DNA of 64,000 bases from Dokdonella sp. (GCF_017744955.1 NZ_JAGIAG010000005.1:62001-126000); one strand, 5' to 3'. Numbered from the stretch's first letter, positions 9,140 to 19,197 are shown. Program-made: numbers and translations. The notes: generated by a model not told the origin, from the letters alone.

Positions 9140-9457
9140 TCAGGCCTTCTGCGTGTCCTGGACCAGCCGTTCCAGCTCGCCCGATTCGTACAGCTCCAGA
9201 GCGATGTCGCAACCGCCGATCAGCTCGCCGTTGATGAACAGCTGCGGGAAGGTCGGCCAGTTCGAGTAGCGCGGCAGGTTCGCCCGGATTTCCGGATCTT
9301 CCAGCACGTTGACCGAATGGAAGTTCGCGCCGACCGCCTTCAGCGCCTGCGCCGTGCGGCTGGAGAAGCCGCACATCGGGAACTGCGGCGTTCCCTTCAT
9401 GAACAGCACGATCGGCTGCGATTCGACGGTGGATTTGATGCGTTCGATGACGTCCAT
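9140..9457 (-). CDS. grxD: Monothiol glutaredoxin Grx4 family
   Basis: The 105-residue protein has the CGFS active site of monothiol glutaredoxins (Cys29) after KGTPQFPM, then the cis-Pro loop WPTFPQLFINGELIGGCDI that binds glutathione. Grx4 proteins carry [2Fe-2S] clusters, usually with BolA partners, and serve iron-sulfur trafficking and iron sensing. The length is that of E. coli GrxD. ATG 9457 gives the standard N-terminus MDVIERI; upstream in-frame ATGs only add a low-complexity tail. It is transcribed away from sodB, so two genes of iron and oxidative-stress physiology are divergent here and could share control. Confidence 0.95.
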   Translation of the reverse strand: MDVIERIKSTVESQPIVLFMKGTPQFPMCGFSSRTAQALKAVGANFHSVNVLEDPEIRANLPRYSNWPTFPQLFINGELIGGCDIALELYESGELERLVQDTQKA

Positions 9458-9527
9458 GCTGGCTCTCGGATCGACCTGGGGCGCGGCGCGCGCCGATGCG
9501 CGCATGTTACCAGCTCGCGACATGCGG

Positions 9528-9557
9528 TTGATTTGATCGGACGCAACTCCATAGACT
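9528..9557 (+). promoter_or_regulatory. Candidate sodB promoter
   Basis: TTGATT (9528-9533) and TAGACT (9552-9557) are separated by 18 bases, 55 bases before the sodB ATG. The intervening leader carries a T-rich run and the AGGAGA ribosome-binding site. This is a consensus match only. Confidence 0.4.
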
Positions 9558-9612
9558 GGAAGACCCGCTTCATCCGCTCTTTTTTCCTCACCCACCGGCA
9601 AGGAGAACCCGC

Positions 9613-10191
9613 ATGGCGATCGAACTCCCCCCGCTTCCCTGGGCCCGCGATGCGCTGGCTCCGCACATTTCCGCGGAAACCATCGACTACCACTACGGCA
9701 AGCACCACCAGGCCTACGTCACCAACCTCAACAACCAGATCAAGGGCACCGAGTTCGAGAATCTCCCGCTCGAGGAGATCATCAAGAAGTCCTCCGGCGG
9801 CATGTTCAACAACGCCGCGCAGATCTGGAACCACACCTTCTACTGGAACTGCCTCAAGCCCGACGGCGGCGGCGAACCGAGCGGACGCCTCGCCGACGCG
9901 ATCAACAAGGCATTCGGCGGCTTCACCCAGTTCAAGGACGAGTTCACCAAGATCAGCGTCGGCACCTTCGGCTCCGGCTGGGGCTGGCTGGTGCAGCGTC
10001 CGGACGGCGGCCTCGCGCTGGCCAGCACCTCCAACGCCGGCACGCCGATCACCGGCACCGACCGCCCGCTGCTGACCTGCGACGTGTGGGAACACGCCTA
10101 CTACATCGACTACCGCAATGCGCGGCCGAAGTACGTCGAGGCGTTCTGGAATCTGGTCAACTGGGACTTCGTCTCGAGCCAGATGGCCTGA
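9613..10191 (+). CDS. sodB: Iron superoxide dismutase
   Basis: The 192-residue enzyme dismutates superoxide in the cytoplasm. Metal ligands can be placed: His27 (DYHYGKHH), His74 (QIWNHTFYW), and the Asp and His of [11 protein letters not shown]. Gln70 in NNAAQIWNH is the residue that marks iron-type rather than manganese-type enzymes. The length and lack of a signal peptide fit the SodB family. The ATG at 9613 has a strong AGGAGA site 6 bases upstream. It is convergent with purK, with a large palindromic repeat between them that could end both transcripts. Confidence 0.97.
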   Translation: MAIELPPLPWARDALAPHISAETIDYHYGKHHQAYVTNLNNQIKGTEFENLPLEEIIKKSSGGMFNNAAQIWNHTFYWNCLKPDGGGEPSGRLADAINKAFGGFTQFKDEFTKISVGTFGSGWGWLVQRPDGGLALASTSNAGTPITGTDRPLLTCDVWEHAYYIDYRNARPKYVEAFWNLVNWDFVSSQMA

Positions 10192-10212
10192 CGGTACCGT
10201 TGCGAAGAAGAA

Positions 10213-10295
10213 TTCTCGCGGAGACGCAGAGATCGCAAAGTTGAGAGCTCAATCTTCTGCTCTTGAACTCTGCGATCTCTGCGCCTCTGCGAGAA
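10213..10295. repeat. Period-8 palindromic element between sodB and purK (element A)
   Basis: A 30-base left arm (10213-10242) and a 30-base right arm (10266-10295) are complementary at 27 of 30 positions and enclose a 23-base loop. Each arm is built of degenerate octamers of the type CTCTGCGx. It sits between convergent genes, so it may act as a bidirectional terminator. It resembles widely dispersed CTCTGCGT-type bacterial repeats. Confidence 0.75.
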
Positions 10296-10310
10296 CCCGC
10301 TATTAGAGCT

Positions 10311-11444
10311 TCACTCCCGCCCCAGCGCCGCGAGCACCGGCGCCACCTGCGCCTCGCGCCCGAGCGCCGCGCCGATCCGCGTCAGGCGCTCGCGCATTTC
10401 CGCCGCGCTCCGCGCGCAGACCGTCGCATGTCCGACCTTGCGCCCGGCACGCGCGCTCTTGCCGTAGTCGTGCCAGTGCGCGCGCGGCTCGGCCAGGATC
10501 GGCAGCGCATCCGGCAGCTCGCCGACCCAGTTCAGCATGACGTGGACGTCCAGCGCGCCGGTGTCGCCGAGCGGCAGCCCGAGCACCGCGCGCAGATGGT
10601 TTTCGAACTGGCTCGCCGGCGCGCCTTCGATCGTCCAATGGCCGGAATTGTGCACGCGCGGCGCCATTTCGTTGCCGAGCAGCTTGCCGTCGCGCACGAA
10701 CAGTTCGAGGGCGAAGGTCCCGACGTAGTCGAGTTCCTCGGCGATGCGCCGCGCATGCGCGTAGGCGATCGGCGCCAGCGCCTCGCTGTCCGGCGCCGGC
10801 GCGAGGCTGGCCGAGAGAATGCCCTCGGCATGCCAGTTCTGCGTCAGCGGATAGGCGCGGAACTCGCCCTCGCGCGAGCGCACGGCGATCACCGACAGCT
10901 CGCGCTCGAACGGCACGAAGGCTTCGAGGATCGACGGCGCGCCGCCGAGCGCGTTCCAGGCCGCGTCGACGTCCGCGGGCGACTTGAGGCGGAACTGTCC
11001 CTTGCCGTCGTAGCCGAGCCGGCGCGTCTTCAGGATCGCCGGCGCGCCGATGCGCTCGAGCGCGCGCGCGAGATCGTCGCGCCCGTCGACGGTGGCGAAC
11101 TCCGGCGTGTCGAGGCCGATCTCGCGGAACAGCGTCTTCTCGGCCAGGCGATCCTGCGAGATCGCCAGCGCGCGCGGATTCGGAAACACCGGCACGTGCT
11201 CGGTCAGCCACTGCGCGGTGTCGGCCGGCACGTTCTCGAAATCGAAGGTGGCGACGTCGACGCGCGCGGCGAAGTCGGCGAGCTTGTCGAAATCGCGCCA
11301 GTCCGCGCGCAGCAGCGGCGCGACCTGGCCGGCGCAGGCGTCCTCGGCGCTGTCGACGACGAGGAAGCGCAGGCCGAGCGGCGCGCCGGCCAAGGCGAGC
11401 ATGCGGGCCAGCTGCCCACCACCCAGAATCCCGATCGTGCTCAT
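10311..11444 (-). CDS. purK: 5-(carboxyamino)imidazole ribonucleotide synthase
   Basis: The 377-residue ATP-grasp enzyme makes N5-CAIR from AIR, bicarbonate and ATP in purine synthesis. The N-terminus [17 protein letters not shown] is the PurK preATP-grasp signature. ATP-binding residues lie in [14 protein letters not shown] and the metal-binding loop in [14 protein letters not shown]. The ATG at 11444 overlaps the purE stop (ATGA), so the two are translationally coupled, and the product is handed to PurE. The frame stays open further upstream through purE, but that extension is a shadow. Confidence 0.97.
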   Translation of the reverse strand: MSTIGILGGGQLARMLALAGAPLGLRFLVVDSAEDACAGQVAPLLRADWRDFDKLADFAARVDVATFDFENVPADTAQWLTEHVPVFPNPRALAISQDRLAEKTLFREIGLDTPEFATVDGRDDLARALERIGAPAILKTRRLGYDGKGQFRLKSPADVDAAWNALGGAPSILEAFVPFERELSVIAVRSREGEFRAYPLTQNWHAEGILSASLAPAPDSEALAPIAYAHARRIAEELDYVGTFALELFVRDGKLLGNEMAPRVHNSGHWTIEGAPASQFENHLRAVLGLPLGDTGALDVHVMLNWVGELPDALPILAEPRAHWHDYGKSARAGRKVGHATVCARSAAEMRERLTRIGAALGREAQVAPVLAALGRE

Positions 11445-11941
11445 GCCGGCTCGCGCGGGTCCGGGTTCGCCAGCACGGTCTCGGTCTGCTCGCGGCGGAA
11501 CGCATCGAGCCGCTCGGCCAGCGCGGCGTCGGAGTTGGCCAGGATCGCCGCGGCGCAGAGCGCGGCGTTGACGGCGCCGGCGCGGCCGATGGCGAAGGTC
11601 GCCACCGGGATGCCGGCCGGCATCTGCACGATCGACAGTAGCGAATCCATGCCGTTCAAGGCCTGCGACTGCACCGGCACGCCGAGCACCGGCAGACGCG
11701 TCTTGGCGGCGAGCATGCCGGGCAGGTGCGCGGCGCCGCCGGCGCCGGCGACGATCGCGGCGAGACCGCGGCCGACCGCCCCGGCGGCGTAGTCGAACAG
11801 CAGGTCCGGCGTGCGGTGCGCCGAAACCACGCGCACCTCGTGCGCCACGGCCAGGCGCTCCAACGTTTCCGCCGCATGGCGCATCGTGTCCCAGTCGGAA
11901 CGGGACCCCATCACGACACCGATTCGTGGACGCTCTGTCAT
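11441..11941 (-). CDS. purE: N5-CAIR mutase (class I PurE)
   Basis: The 166-residue protein converts N5-CAIR to CAIR. The class I signatures are present: [12 protein letters not shown] (about 9-20), the SAHRTP loop with the catalytic His, and [13 protein letters not shown]. It lies first in the purEK pair. The start codon faces the small Trm112-like gene; the 74-base gap between them must hold both promoters, and a TACAAT on the minus strand (11965-11970) is a possible -10 for purE. Confidence 0.97.
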   Translation of the reverse strand: MTERPRIGVVMGSRSDWDTMRHAAETLERLAVAHEVRVVSAHRTPDLLFDYAAGAVGRGLAAIVAGAGGAAHLPGMLAAKTRLPVLGVPVQSQALNGMDSLLSIVQMPAGIPVATFAIGRAGAVNAALCAAAILANSDAALAERLDAFRREQTETVLANPDPREPA

Positions 11942-12015
11942 GGCCGTGGCACGTGCAAACCGATATTGTACGCATATTCGCGCCGGCCTCCGCTGGGCGC
12001 AGACCGCAGGTTTCC

Positions 12016-12285
12016 ATGGACAAGCGTTTGCTCGACATTCTCTGCTGCCCGCTGACGAAGGCGCCGCTGCGCACCCTGAGCGAGCCGGAGCTGGCGGCGC
12101 TGAACCACACGATCACCGCCGGCGAGGTGCACACCCACGCCGGCGCGCGCGTCGGGCAGCCGATCGCCGCCGCCCTGATCACCCGCGACGGCCACACGAT
12201 CTACCGCCTCGACGACGACATCCCGGTCATGCTCGCCGACGAATCGATCGCGACCGCGCAACTGACGGACTTCCCGCGCCCATGA
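12016..12285 (+). CDS. Trm112-like/YcaR family small protein
   Basis: The 89-residue protein begins [18 protein letters not shown] and ends with the [10 protein letters not shown] block, both typical of the Trm112p-like/UPF0434 family (YcaR about 60 aa). It has a roughly 25-residue insert in the middle ([20 protein letters not shown]). Two adjacent cysteines remain, but the second pair of a zinc site is absent. Family members often sit beside kdsB/lpxK or methyltransferases; here it is divergent from purE. The ATG at 12016 was chosen for the conserved N-terminus; another at 11926 would add 30 unrelated residues. The function is unknown. Confidence 0.8.
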   Translation: MDKRLLDILCCPLTKAPLRTLSEPELAALNHTITAGEVHTHAGARVGQPIAAALITRDGHTIYRLDDDIPVMLADESIATAQLTDFPRP

Positions 12286-12391
12286 CGGCCGCCCGCATGC
12301 GTGATCCCGGTCACAGCACGCCGAGGCGAGCTGTCGGAGCATGCGGGGAGTGCGTCAGGGGCCCCGTCGGCAACGACGTAGGAGTCGCACC

Positions 12392-14773
12392 ATGAGTCCC
12401 GCCAACGACCCGCCGAACGTCGTCGACCTGCAGCAGCGCCAGTCCGGCGCGGCGGCCGGCAACGATCGCCTCGGCGACCTGCTGAAGCTGGTGCGCAGCA
12501 TTTCGCTCAAGCGCATCAACGCCCTCGTCGGCACCCTGTTCGAGAACGTCGACGACGCGCTGTTCGACCTCGCCGAGCGCGCCGGCAGCAACGCGGTGCA
12601 GACCGAATACTTCGACGGCATGCGCGAAGTGCGCAAGAAGCGCCAGCTGGTCGAGCGCCTGTTCCAGGAACACGCCACCAAAGCCTTCGGTGAATTCGCC
12701 GAAGGCAAGCTGCGCGCCGCGCGTCCGGAAATCGCGCCGCAGCCGACCAACGCCGGCCTGTCCCTGGTCGACGACCAGGAACTGGAAGAATCGCTGGCCG
12801 TGACCAGCATGGTCGCGAAGGCCGAGAACCGCCTCACCCGCGCACTGTTCCAGCTCAACCAGCGCCTGTCGGTGATCATCGGCGGCGGCAAGGTCGAGGA
12901 CGCCAACAATCCGATCGGCCCGGCCGCGCTCGGGCATGCGTTCCGCCTGGCGGTGCGCGAATTCGAGGTCAACGTCCAGGTCAAGCTGATCGTCTACAAG
13001 CTGTTCGACCGCTACGTGATGGCCGGACTCGAACCGGTCTACGACGAGGTCAACGTCGAGCTGATCCGCGCCGGCGTGCTGCCGCAGGTGCGGCACGCGG
13101 TGCCGCACGGCACGCGCGCGCCGCTGCCGCCGGGCGCGCCGCCGGTCGGCGCCGAGATCGGCGACGTCGCCGCGACAGCCTACTACGCGCCGACCGCGGC
13201 GAGCGAACTGCAGATCGAGATCTACAACACGCTGCGCTCGCTGCTCGCCGGCCGGCGAGGCGACGCGGACTATGCCGCGGGCGCCGGCAATGCCGGCGCC
13301 ACGGGCGCGGGCATGCCGGGCCTCAGCCCGACCGACCTGCTCAGCGCGCTGACGATCCTGCAGAACCAGTCGCTGGCCGCGCGCGCGCAGGCCGACAGCG
13401 TCACCGATGCCGCCCAGGCCGTGCAGCAGCTCAAGCGCGAGCTGATCGACCAGGTGCACAAGATCTCCGACGACTCGAAGGACCGTCGCGTCTCCAGCGC
13501 CGACGAGGACACCATCGACCTGGTCGGCATGCTGTTCGAGTACATCCTGCAGGACCGCAACCTGCCGGCGCAGGTGCAGGCCCAGCTCGGCCGCCTGCAG
13601 ATCCCGTATCTGAAGGTCGCGATCCTCGACAAGCATCTGTTCGCGCAGAAGTCGCATCCCGCGCGGCGCCTGCTCGACGGCCTCGCCGACGCCGGCAAGA
13701 GCTGGTCGGAGGAATCCGATCGCGATCATCGTCTGTTCGATCGCATCAAGGCCTCGGTGGAAACCGTGCTCGGCGACTTCGACGACGACGTCGGCGTGTT
13801 CGAGCGCGAACTCGCCGCGTTCACCGACTTCGTCGAGCAGCACCACAAGCGCGCCGACCTCGCCGAGCAGCGCGCCGCCGAAGCCACGCGCGGACGCGAG
13901 AAGCTGCAGGAAGCGCGCCGCATCTCGGCGCGCGAAATCCTCAAGCGCATCGAGGACCGCGACCTGCCGCCGGTGGTGCACAGCGTGCTGTCGCGGCCGT
14001 GGGCGAACTACCTCGTGCTGATCCTGCTGCGCCAGGGCGAGGAATCGGACGAATGGAAGAACGCGCTGCGCTTCGCCGACGAGTTCGTCTGGAGCGCGCA
14101 GCCGAAGACGACCGAGAGCGAGCACACGCGCCTGCGCGCGCTCCTGCCGCAGCTGGAGAAGGCACTGCGCCACGGCTTGGCCACGGTCGCCTACCACGAC
14201 AGCGACGTGCGCCAGCTGATGCAGGAGCTGTCGCAGTTCTACCGCCGCGTGCTGGACGGCCAGACCATCGAGACGCGCAGCGCGAAGGAAGTCATCGCCG
14301 GCAATGTCGCTCCGTCCGCGGACGAGACCGCGGCCGCGACCAGCGCCGAAGGCGCGCCGCCCGCCGCGGCGGCGCACAGCCCGGTCGAGGAGATCGTGCT
14401 GAGCTCCGGCAGCGCCGAACCGGAAGCGCCCGCCGAGGCGCTGGCCCAGGACGACGAATTCGTACGCACGGTGCGCGAGCTGAAGGTCGGCACCTGGATC
14501 GAGTTCGTCGGCGACGGCGAGCAGCGCGAGCGCGCGAAACTTTCCTGGATCAGCCCGATCAGCTCGAAATACCTGTTCGTCAACCGGCGCGGACTGAAAG
14601 TGTGCGACAAGACCGTCGCCGCGCTGGCGATCGAACTGCGCCGCGGCAGCGCGATCGTGCTCGAGGAAGTGCCGCTGTTCGATCGCGCGCTCGACGCGAT
14701 CGTCGCGCGCCTGCGCAACGCGCACGAGACGCCGGCCGCTGCCGCCGCCGGTACGCCGCCGCCGGCCGGCTGA
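12392..14773 (+). CDS. DUF1631 family protein
   Basis: The 793-residue cytoplasmic protein belongs to the DUF1631 family found mainly in beta- and gammaproteobacteria. The conserved N-terminal helices include LLKLVRSISLKRINALVG and ALFDLAERAGSN; a central Ala/Gly-rich linker lies near 290-310; a C-terminal small beta-domain (about 690-775, with RAKLSWISPISSKYLFVNR) resembles PilZ-like folds. No PilZ RxxxR motif is visible. The function is unknown; proteins of this family are sometimes misannotated as thymidine phosphorylase. The ATG at 12392 has TAGGAG 8 bases upstream. It stands between the Trm112-like gene and nadC on the same strand. Confidence 0.85.
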   Translation: MSPANDPPNVVDLQQRQSGAAAGNDRLGDLLKLVRSISLKRINALVGTLFENVDDALFDLAERAGSNAVQTEYFDGMREVRKKRQLVERLFQEHATKAFGEFAEGKLRAARPEIAPQPTNAGLSLVDDQELEESLAVTSMVAKAENRLTRALFQLNQRLSVIIGGGKVEDANNPIGPAALGHAFRLAVREFEVNVQVKLIVYKLFDRYVMAGLEPVYDEVNVELIRAGVLPQVRHAVPHGTRAPLPPGAPPVGAEIGDVAATAYYAPTAASELQIEIYNTLRSLLAGRRGDADYAAGAGNAGATGAGMPGLSPTDLLSALTILQNQSLAARAQADSVTDAAQAVQQLKRELIDQVHKISDDSKDRRVSSADEDTIDLVGMLFEYILQDRNLPAQVQAQLGRLQIPYLKVAILDKHLFAQKSHPARRLLDGLADAGKSWSEESDRDHRLFDRIKASVETVLGDFDDDVGVFERELAAFTDFVEQHHKRADLAEQRAAEATRGREKLQEARRISAREILKRIEDRDLPPVVHSVLSRPWANYLVLILLRQGEESDEWKNALRFADEFVWSAQPKTTESEHTRLRALLPQLEKALRHGLATVAYHDSDVRQLMQELSQFYRRVLDGQTIETRSAKEVIAGNVAPSADETAAATSAEGAPPAAAAHSPVEEIVLSSGSAEPEAPAEALAQDDEFVRTVRELKVGTWIEFVGDGEQRERAKLSWISPISSKYLFVNRRGLKVCDKTVAALAIELRRGSAIVLEEVPLFDRALDAIVARLRNAHETPAAAAAGTPPPAG

Positions 14774-14864
14774 GCTTACGGCAGGGTTTCGCGCCGCGCC
14801 GACGCTGCTATGCTCGGCGCCCCCGGAACGCCGAGCGAGTGACGCCTTGAGCACCGATTCGCCG

Positions 14865-15722
14865 ATGCTTTCCCCGCGCGTTCTTCCCGCGCGGGACACG
14901 ATCGAGGGCGACGTCCGTCGCGCCCTGACCGAAGACGTCGGCAGCGGCGACGTCACCGCCGACCTGCTGCCCGCCCACGCACGAGCGCGCGCCCGTGTGA
15001 TCACGCGCGAAGCCGCCGTCCTCTGCGGCAGCGCCTGGTTCGACGAGTGCTTCCGCCAGCTCGACGCCTCGACGCGCATCGAGTGGCGCGCCGCCGACGG
15101 CGAGCGCGTCGCCGCCGGCAGCGTGCTGTGCCAGATCGAGGGCACCGCGCGCACCCTGGTCACCGGCGAGCGCACGGCGCTGAATTTCCTGCAGACCCTG
15201 TCCGGCACCGCGACCACCACCGCGGCCTACGTCGACGCCGCGCGCGGCACGCGCACGACCGTGCTCGACACGCGCAAGACCCTGCCCGGCCTGCGCGCCG
15301 CGCAGAAGTACGCGGTGCGCGTCGGCGGCGGCGAGAATCACCGCATCGGCCTGTTCGACGCGGTGCTGATCAAGGAGAACCACATCGCCGCCGCCGGCTC
15401 GATCGCGGCGGCGGTGCTGCGCGCACGCGCGCTGCATCCGGGCCTGCTGGTCGAGACCGAGGTGGAGAACTTCGCCGAACTGCGCGAAGCGCTCGCCGCC
15501 GGCGCCGATCGCATCATGCTCGACGAATTCGAGCTGCACGAACTCGCACAGGCGGTCGCCGAAGTCGGCGGCCGCGTGCCGCTGGAAGTGTCCGGCTCCG
15601 TCGCGCTCGATCGCGTGCGCGCGATCGCCGAGACCGGCGTCGACTACGTCTCGATCGGCGCGTTGACCAAGCACGTGCGCGCGGTCGATCTCTCGATGCG
15701 GATCGAGATCGTCGACGCCTGA
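14865..15722 (+). CDS. nadC: Quinolinate phosphoribosyltransferase (carboxylating)
   Basis: The 285-residue enzyme joins quinolinate and PRPP to give nicotinate mononucleotide in de novo NAD synthesis. Signatures seen: ALTEDVGSGDVTADLLP near the N-terminus, TRKTLPGLR and AVRVGGGENHRIGLFD in the active site, the catalytic KENHI, and the C-terminal VSIGALTKH. ATG 14865 gives the family's usual N-terminal length; a TTG at 14847 would add six residues and cannot be excluded. An imperfect hairpin (14813-14835) precedes it. It is convergent with the HAF-like gene. Confidence 0.95.
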   Translation: MLSPRVLPARDTIEGDVRRALTEDVGSGDVTADLLPAHARARARVITREAAVLCGSAWFDECFRQLDASTRIEWRAADGERVAAGSVLCQIEGTARTLVTGERTALNFLQTLSGTATTTAAYVDAARGTRTTVLDTRKTLPGLRAAQKYAVRVGGGENHRIGLFDAVLIKENHIAAAGSIAAAVLRARALHPGLLVETEVENFAELREALAAGADRIMLDEFELHELAQAVAEVGGRVPLEVSGSVALDRVRAIAETGVDYVSIGALTKHVRAVDLSMRIEIVDA

Positions 15723-15791
15723 GCCGCGCTTGCCGGTCGATCGCGCGAGAACACGCGCCGACCGAGGCGGATGTGCGAACGCGCCGACCGC

Positions 15792-16928
15792 TCAGCCGGA
15801 CGGCGGCGCCTCGATTCCCGCCGACGCGGCGTCGCGCGCGTCCGGCAGCTCGACGACGAACGAATCGACATGCCCGTCGTGCTGGCCCCAACCGCCGATG
15901 CGACGCCCGTCGCCGCTGATGCCGGTCGCCGCGGCCAAGGTCCAGCCCGCGGGAACGGCGACGCCGTGCGCGGCGAGCAGCGCGTCCAGCGACCGCAAGC
16001 CCGCCGCTGCCGTCCACGCCACCGCCACGCGGTTCGCGCCGTTGCCGGCGCTGCCGACCAGCGTGCGCCCGTCGTCGCTGCTGACGAACAGGCGCAGCGG
16101 CGACGGCAGTGCCTCGCCCGGCTTCAACGCCTGCGCGCCGCCGTCGGTGCTCCACCGGTACGCGACGTCGCCGCCTCTGCCATGCGGAACGTCGATGCCG
16201 AGCAGCACGCTGAGATCGCGATTGCCGCCGAGCACCTCGCCCGCCGCGACGCCACCGACGGCGCCCAGCAGTCGCGGCGCGCCGTCGCGCCAGAGCACGC
16301 CGCGGCGCGAGCCGGAAGCCGATTCGACCCATCCGTAGATGTGACGTCCGTCGTCGCTGACGCCGCCGGCGCGCGCGGCTTTCGCCTCGGCCGGCAGCGG
16401 CAAGGCGCGCATGCCGCCGTCGGCGGTCCACTCGAAGGCGGTCGAGCGCTGCTCCGGATTGCTGGCGACGCCGACCACGCGCGGCTCGTCGGAGATGCCG
16501 AAGGCGATGCTGATCAGGCCACCCTGCCAGGCCGTGTCGGGCAGCGCGCCGATGCGCACCAGTTCGCCCTCGGCGGTCCAGTAGCTGGCCACTTCGCGCT
16601 GCTCGGCGTCGATCGACGAGCCGGCGACGTAGCGTCCTGACGCCGACACGCCGCGCACCGACATCGCGCCGGGCAGCGGCTGGATGCCTTTCGCTTCGCT
16701 CCAACGGAAACCGCCCGTGCTCGCCCCGATCAGGCTGCCCGCTCCGGCGCGCCCGTCGCGCGACAGGGCCAGCAGTTGGCTGCCCGGCATGTCGAGCGCC
16801 GTGAAGCCGGCGCTCCAGGCGGGGACGGACGCACAGCACGCCAGCGCGCACGAAAGCATCGCCGCGCGCGGTGCGGCGGCGGCGCACGCATCGCGAACGG
16901 AACGCCACGCCGCCGTACCGCGCGACAC
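15792..16928 (-). CDS. Exported HAF-repeat-like protein
   Basis: The protein of about 378 residues has a signal sequence (hydrophobic run AAMLSCALACCASVPAWSAG) and then about seven repeats of a beta-strand unit with W and G-x-S-x-D-G-R-x-x-x-G (for example VSASGRYVAGSS, VSDDGRHIYGWV, ISGDGRRIGGWG). Such HAF-type repeats occur in secreted beta-propeller-like proteins of unknown role. The start is uncertain: a GTG at 16928 has GAGGC just upstream and avoids overlap; an ATG at 16973 would overlap the preceding gene by 17 bases. Unlike its two upstream neighbours it lacks the IFxxGFD tail. It is probably the last gene of the exported set 15.8-22.2 kb. Confidence 0.75.
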   Translation of the reverse strand: MSRGTAAWRSVRDACAAAAPRAAMLSCALACCASVPAWSAGFTALDMPGSQLLALSRDGRAGAGSLIGASTGGFRWSEAKGIQPLPGAMSVRGVSASGRYVAGSSIDAEQREVASYWTAEGELVRIGALPDTAWQGGLISIAFGISDEPRVVGVASNPEQRSTAFEWTADGGMRALPLPAEAKAARAGGVSDDGRHIYGWVESASGSRRGVLWRDGAPRLLGAVGGVAAGEVLGGNRDLSVLLGIDVPHGRGGDVAYRWSTDGGAQALKPGEALPSPLRLFVSSDDGRTLVGSAGNGANRVAVAWTAAAGLRSLDALLAAHGVAVPAGWTLAAATGISGDGRRIGGWGQHDGHVDSFVVELPDARDAASAGIEAPPSG

Positions 16929-16956
16929 TTGCCTCGCTGCCTCTCCTCGATGCAGC

Positions 16957-19122
16957 CTAGCCATCGAAACCATCGGCGAAGATGCGATCGACCGGCACCG
17001 CCGGGGTGATGGTCAGGCCGGCGCGCGCCGCGTCCGGGTTGTTGCCGAAGTCGGTCTGCAACGCGCCCACCGCGATCGTGTTCAGATACGCCCCCGCCGC
17101 GCCCGCGGTGACCTTGACCGTGATCGCGCAAGTGCCTCCCGAAATCTGCGCGCCACTGCCCAGCGTTACCGAGCCGCTGCCGGCCACGGCCGTCACCGTT
17201 CCACCCGGGCAGGTCGTCGACGCATTCGCCGGATTCGCCACCACCAGCGGTGTCGGCAGAACGTCGGTCAGGTCCGCCGTCAGCGTCGCCGCATTCGGAT
17301 GGCTGTTAGCCAGCGTGATCGTCAGCGTGCTCGTCGCGCCGGCCGCGATCGCGTTCGGCGCGAACGCCTTGGTCACGCCTGGCGGTACCGGCTGGCCGGT
17401 GACGATCAGGTCCGCCGATGCCGGATCCGCATTGCTGCCCGAGTCGGCCTGCAAGGCGCCGGCCGGGATGACGTTGGTGTAGGTCCCCGCCGTGTGCGAA
17501 CGCACCGACACCGTGATCGTGCACGTGCTCTGCGCCGGAATCCGGGCGCCGCTGTTCAGGCTCACGCTGCCCGCTCCGGCGACGGCCGTGACCGTCCCTT
17601 GCGCACACGTCGTCGAGGCCGCCGGCGGGTTGGCCAGCACCAGCGGCAACGGCAACGTGTCGGTCAACGGCGCGGTCAAGGTCGACGCCGAGGCACTGCC
17701 GTTGCTGAGCGTGATCGTCAGCGTGCTGAGGCCGTCGACCATCACCGTGCCCGGATCGAAGCGCTTGATCACGCCGGGTGCCGACGATGCCTGCTGCACC
17801 TCGAATGCGCCGATGTCGGTCGCCGTGCCGAACGCGCGCGCGTACCCGTTGCCGCGCTGGTCGAACGGCAGGCCGAGCAGATTGCTGCCGGCGTCGATCG
17901 CAGGGCTGCCAGGCATCAACCCATGGGTGTTGGTCGGACCGCCGTTGTCCGCCAACGGCAGAAGCAAGGGATCCGCCGTGATCGTGTCCGGGGGCGTCAC
18001 GGCACTGGTCGCCATGATCAAATTTTTCGCACCCGACACGCCGACGTCGGGATGCGCGGCGAAATCGCAGGCCGCTCCGTCGCCAGGTACGTTGTCGGCC
18101 AGGATCGAGCTTTCCAGATCGACGGTCGATCCGACACCGTCGTTCCCGCTGCCTACGAAGAGCCCGCAAGCCCCCGTTGTCTGCTTGTTGAAAGCAATCG
18201 TGCTGTTGGAAATCGTCGTCGACATGTAGATGAAGGCACCACCGACCGCGTTTCCTCTGAAATAGTCGGAAACGTTTCCGGAAATGGTGCTGTCGATGAT
18301 TCGCGCGGCGTCGTAGACGTTTTGCGGTTGTGGAGATGCCAGCAGGCCGCCGACGTTGAATGCGACGTGATTGCCCGAGATGGTCGACGAGACGACGTCG
18401 ACCGTGCCGCCGCGGGCGACGATGCCGCCACCCAGATAGGCATAGTTGGCGGAGACCGTGGAGCCGGTCAGCGTCAGATTGCCTCTGACGAAGATTCCGC
18501 CGCCGTTGTAGGCCGTGTTTCCGGAGATGATCGACGCGTTCGCGCTTATCGCTCCGGCGGCATAGATGCCGCCACCGAACTGATAGCTGTTCTTGTTGGC
18601 TTCGCAATCGGAAACGATCACGGCGTCGATGCTGATGCTCGCGGCAGAAAACAGACAGCCGCCCGGCGCATTCTGGGAATACCCGTGCGCGATGCCGAGC
18701 GCATTGACGGACAAGGTGCCGGCTCCGCCGTGCGCGAGCACGCGCGACGCCGCACCGCTACTGACGGTGAGGTTCGCCGCGCCCGGGCCGTCCAATGTGA
18801 GGTCGTCCTGGCTGATCGCGATCTCGCCCTGCGTCAACGTGATCGTGCTGCAGGTCAACTGGCTCAGGTCGACCGTGTCGCCGCTGGCGGCAGCGGCCAC
18901 CGCACTGCGCAAGGTTCCGGCCGAACCGTCGTCGGCGCAGTTCGTCACCGGCCAGGTCGTCGCCGACGCCGACGGCGAGCGATGCACCGGGGTGTCGTGG
19001 CTCGACGCCGCATGGCCGGCCGTCAGCAGGCCCGCAGCCGGCAACGCCAAGGCGAAGGCCAAGCCGGCGGCCAGCGGGCGACGCCGGATCGGTGCGGAAG
19101 TGCGCGAAGCAGGAAGCGTCAT
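16957..19122 (-). CDS. Exported right-handed beta-helix protein with IFADGFD tail
   Basis: The 721-residue protein has a signal peptide (cleavage near GHA-A, residue 38) and then a start typical of polymorphic-outer-membrane-like beta-helix proteins (NCADDGSAGTLRSAVAAAASG). Right-handed beta-helix repeats rich in GGGIY, STISGN and NNG motifs run to about residue 440, including the DIGAFEVQ end. Two tandem modules of about 120 residues follow (PGVIKRFDPG... and PGVTKAFAPN...), each with a TLTITL strand and an STTC...GTVTAVAG block. The C-terminus is DRIFADGFDG. AGGGGA lies just upstream of the ATG. It probably acts at the cell surface or outside. No enzyme motif is recognised. Confidence 0.85.
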   Translation of the reverse strand: MTLPASRTSAPIRRRPLAAGLAFALALPAAGLLTAGHAASSHDTPVHRSPSASATTWPVTNCADDGSAGTLRSAVAAAASGDTVDLSQLTCSTITLTQGEIAISQDDLTLDGPGAANLTVSSGAASRVLAHGGAGTLSVNALGIAHGYSQNAPGGCLFSAASISIDAVIVSDCEANKNSYQFGGGIYAAGAISANASIISGNTAYNGGGIFVRGNLTLTGSTVSANYAYLGGGIVARGGTVDVVSSTISGNHVAFNVGGLLASPQPQNVYDAARIIDSTISGNVSDYFRGNAVGGAFIYMSTTISNSTIAFNKQTTGACGLFVGSGNDGVGSTVDLESSILADNVPGDGAACDFAAHPDVGVSGAKNLIMATSAVTPPDTITADPLLLPLADNGGPTNTHGLMPGSPAIDAGSNLLGLPFDQRGNGYARAFGTATDIGAFEVQQASSAPGVIKRFDPGTVMVDGLSTLTITLSNGSASASTLTAPLTDTLPLPLVLANPPAASTTCAQGTVTAVAGAGSVSLNSGARIPAQSTCTITVSVRSHTAGTYTNVIPAGALQADSGSNADPASADLIVTGQPVPPGVTKAFAPNAIAAGATSTLTITLANSHPNAATLTADLTDVLPTPLVVANPANASTTCPGGTVTAVAGSGSVTLGSGAQISGGTCAITVKVTAGAAGAYLNTIAVGALQTDFGNNPDAARAGLTITPAVPVDRIFADGFDG

Positions 19123-19197
19123 GGATATCCCCTGGAAACCGATGGATGGATCGGCCGGTCGCGCATCGGCGCCGGCCCAGCGAAGGGTCCGGGCCGG

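Noticed and set aside
10213..10295. CRISPR-like array
   Set aside because: The units are 8-base degenerate and arranged as one inverted pair, without equal spacers or cas genes nearby.
10311..12197. Possible 628-residue fusion protein ending in PurK
   Set aside because: Only the part from 11444 down matches PurK. The upstream part lies in another frame of purE and the ATGA overlap gives the true start.
12311..15220. A 969-codon minus-strand frame opposite DUF1631 and nadC
   Set aside because: It spans two well-supported genes on the opposite strand and has low-complexity composition.
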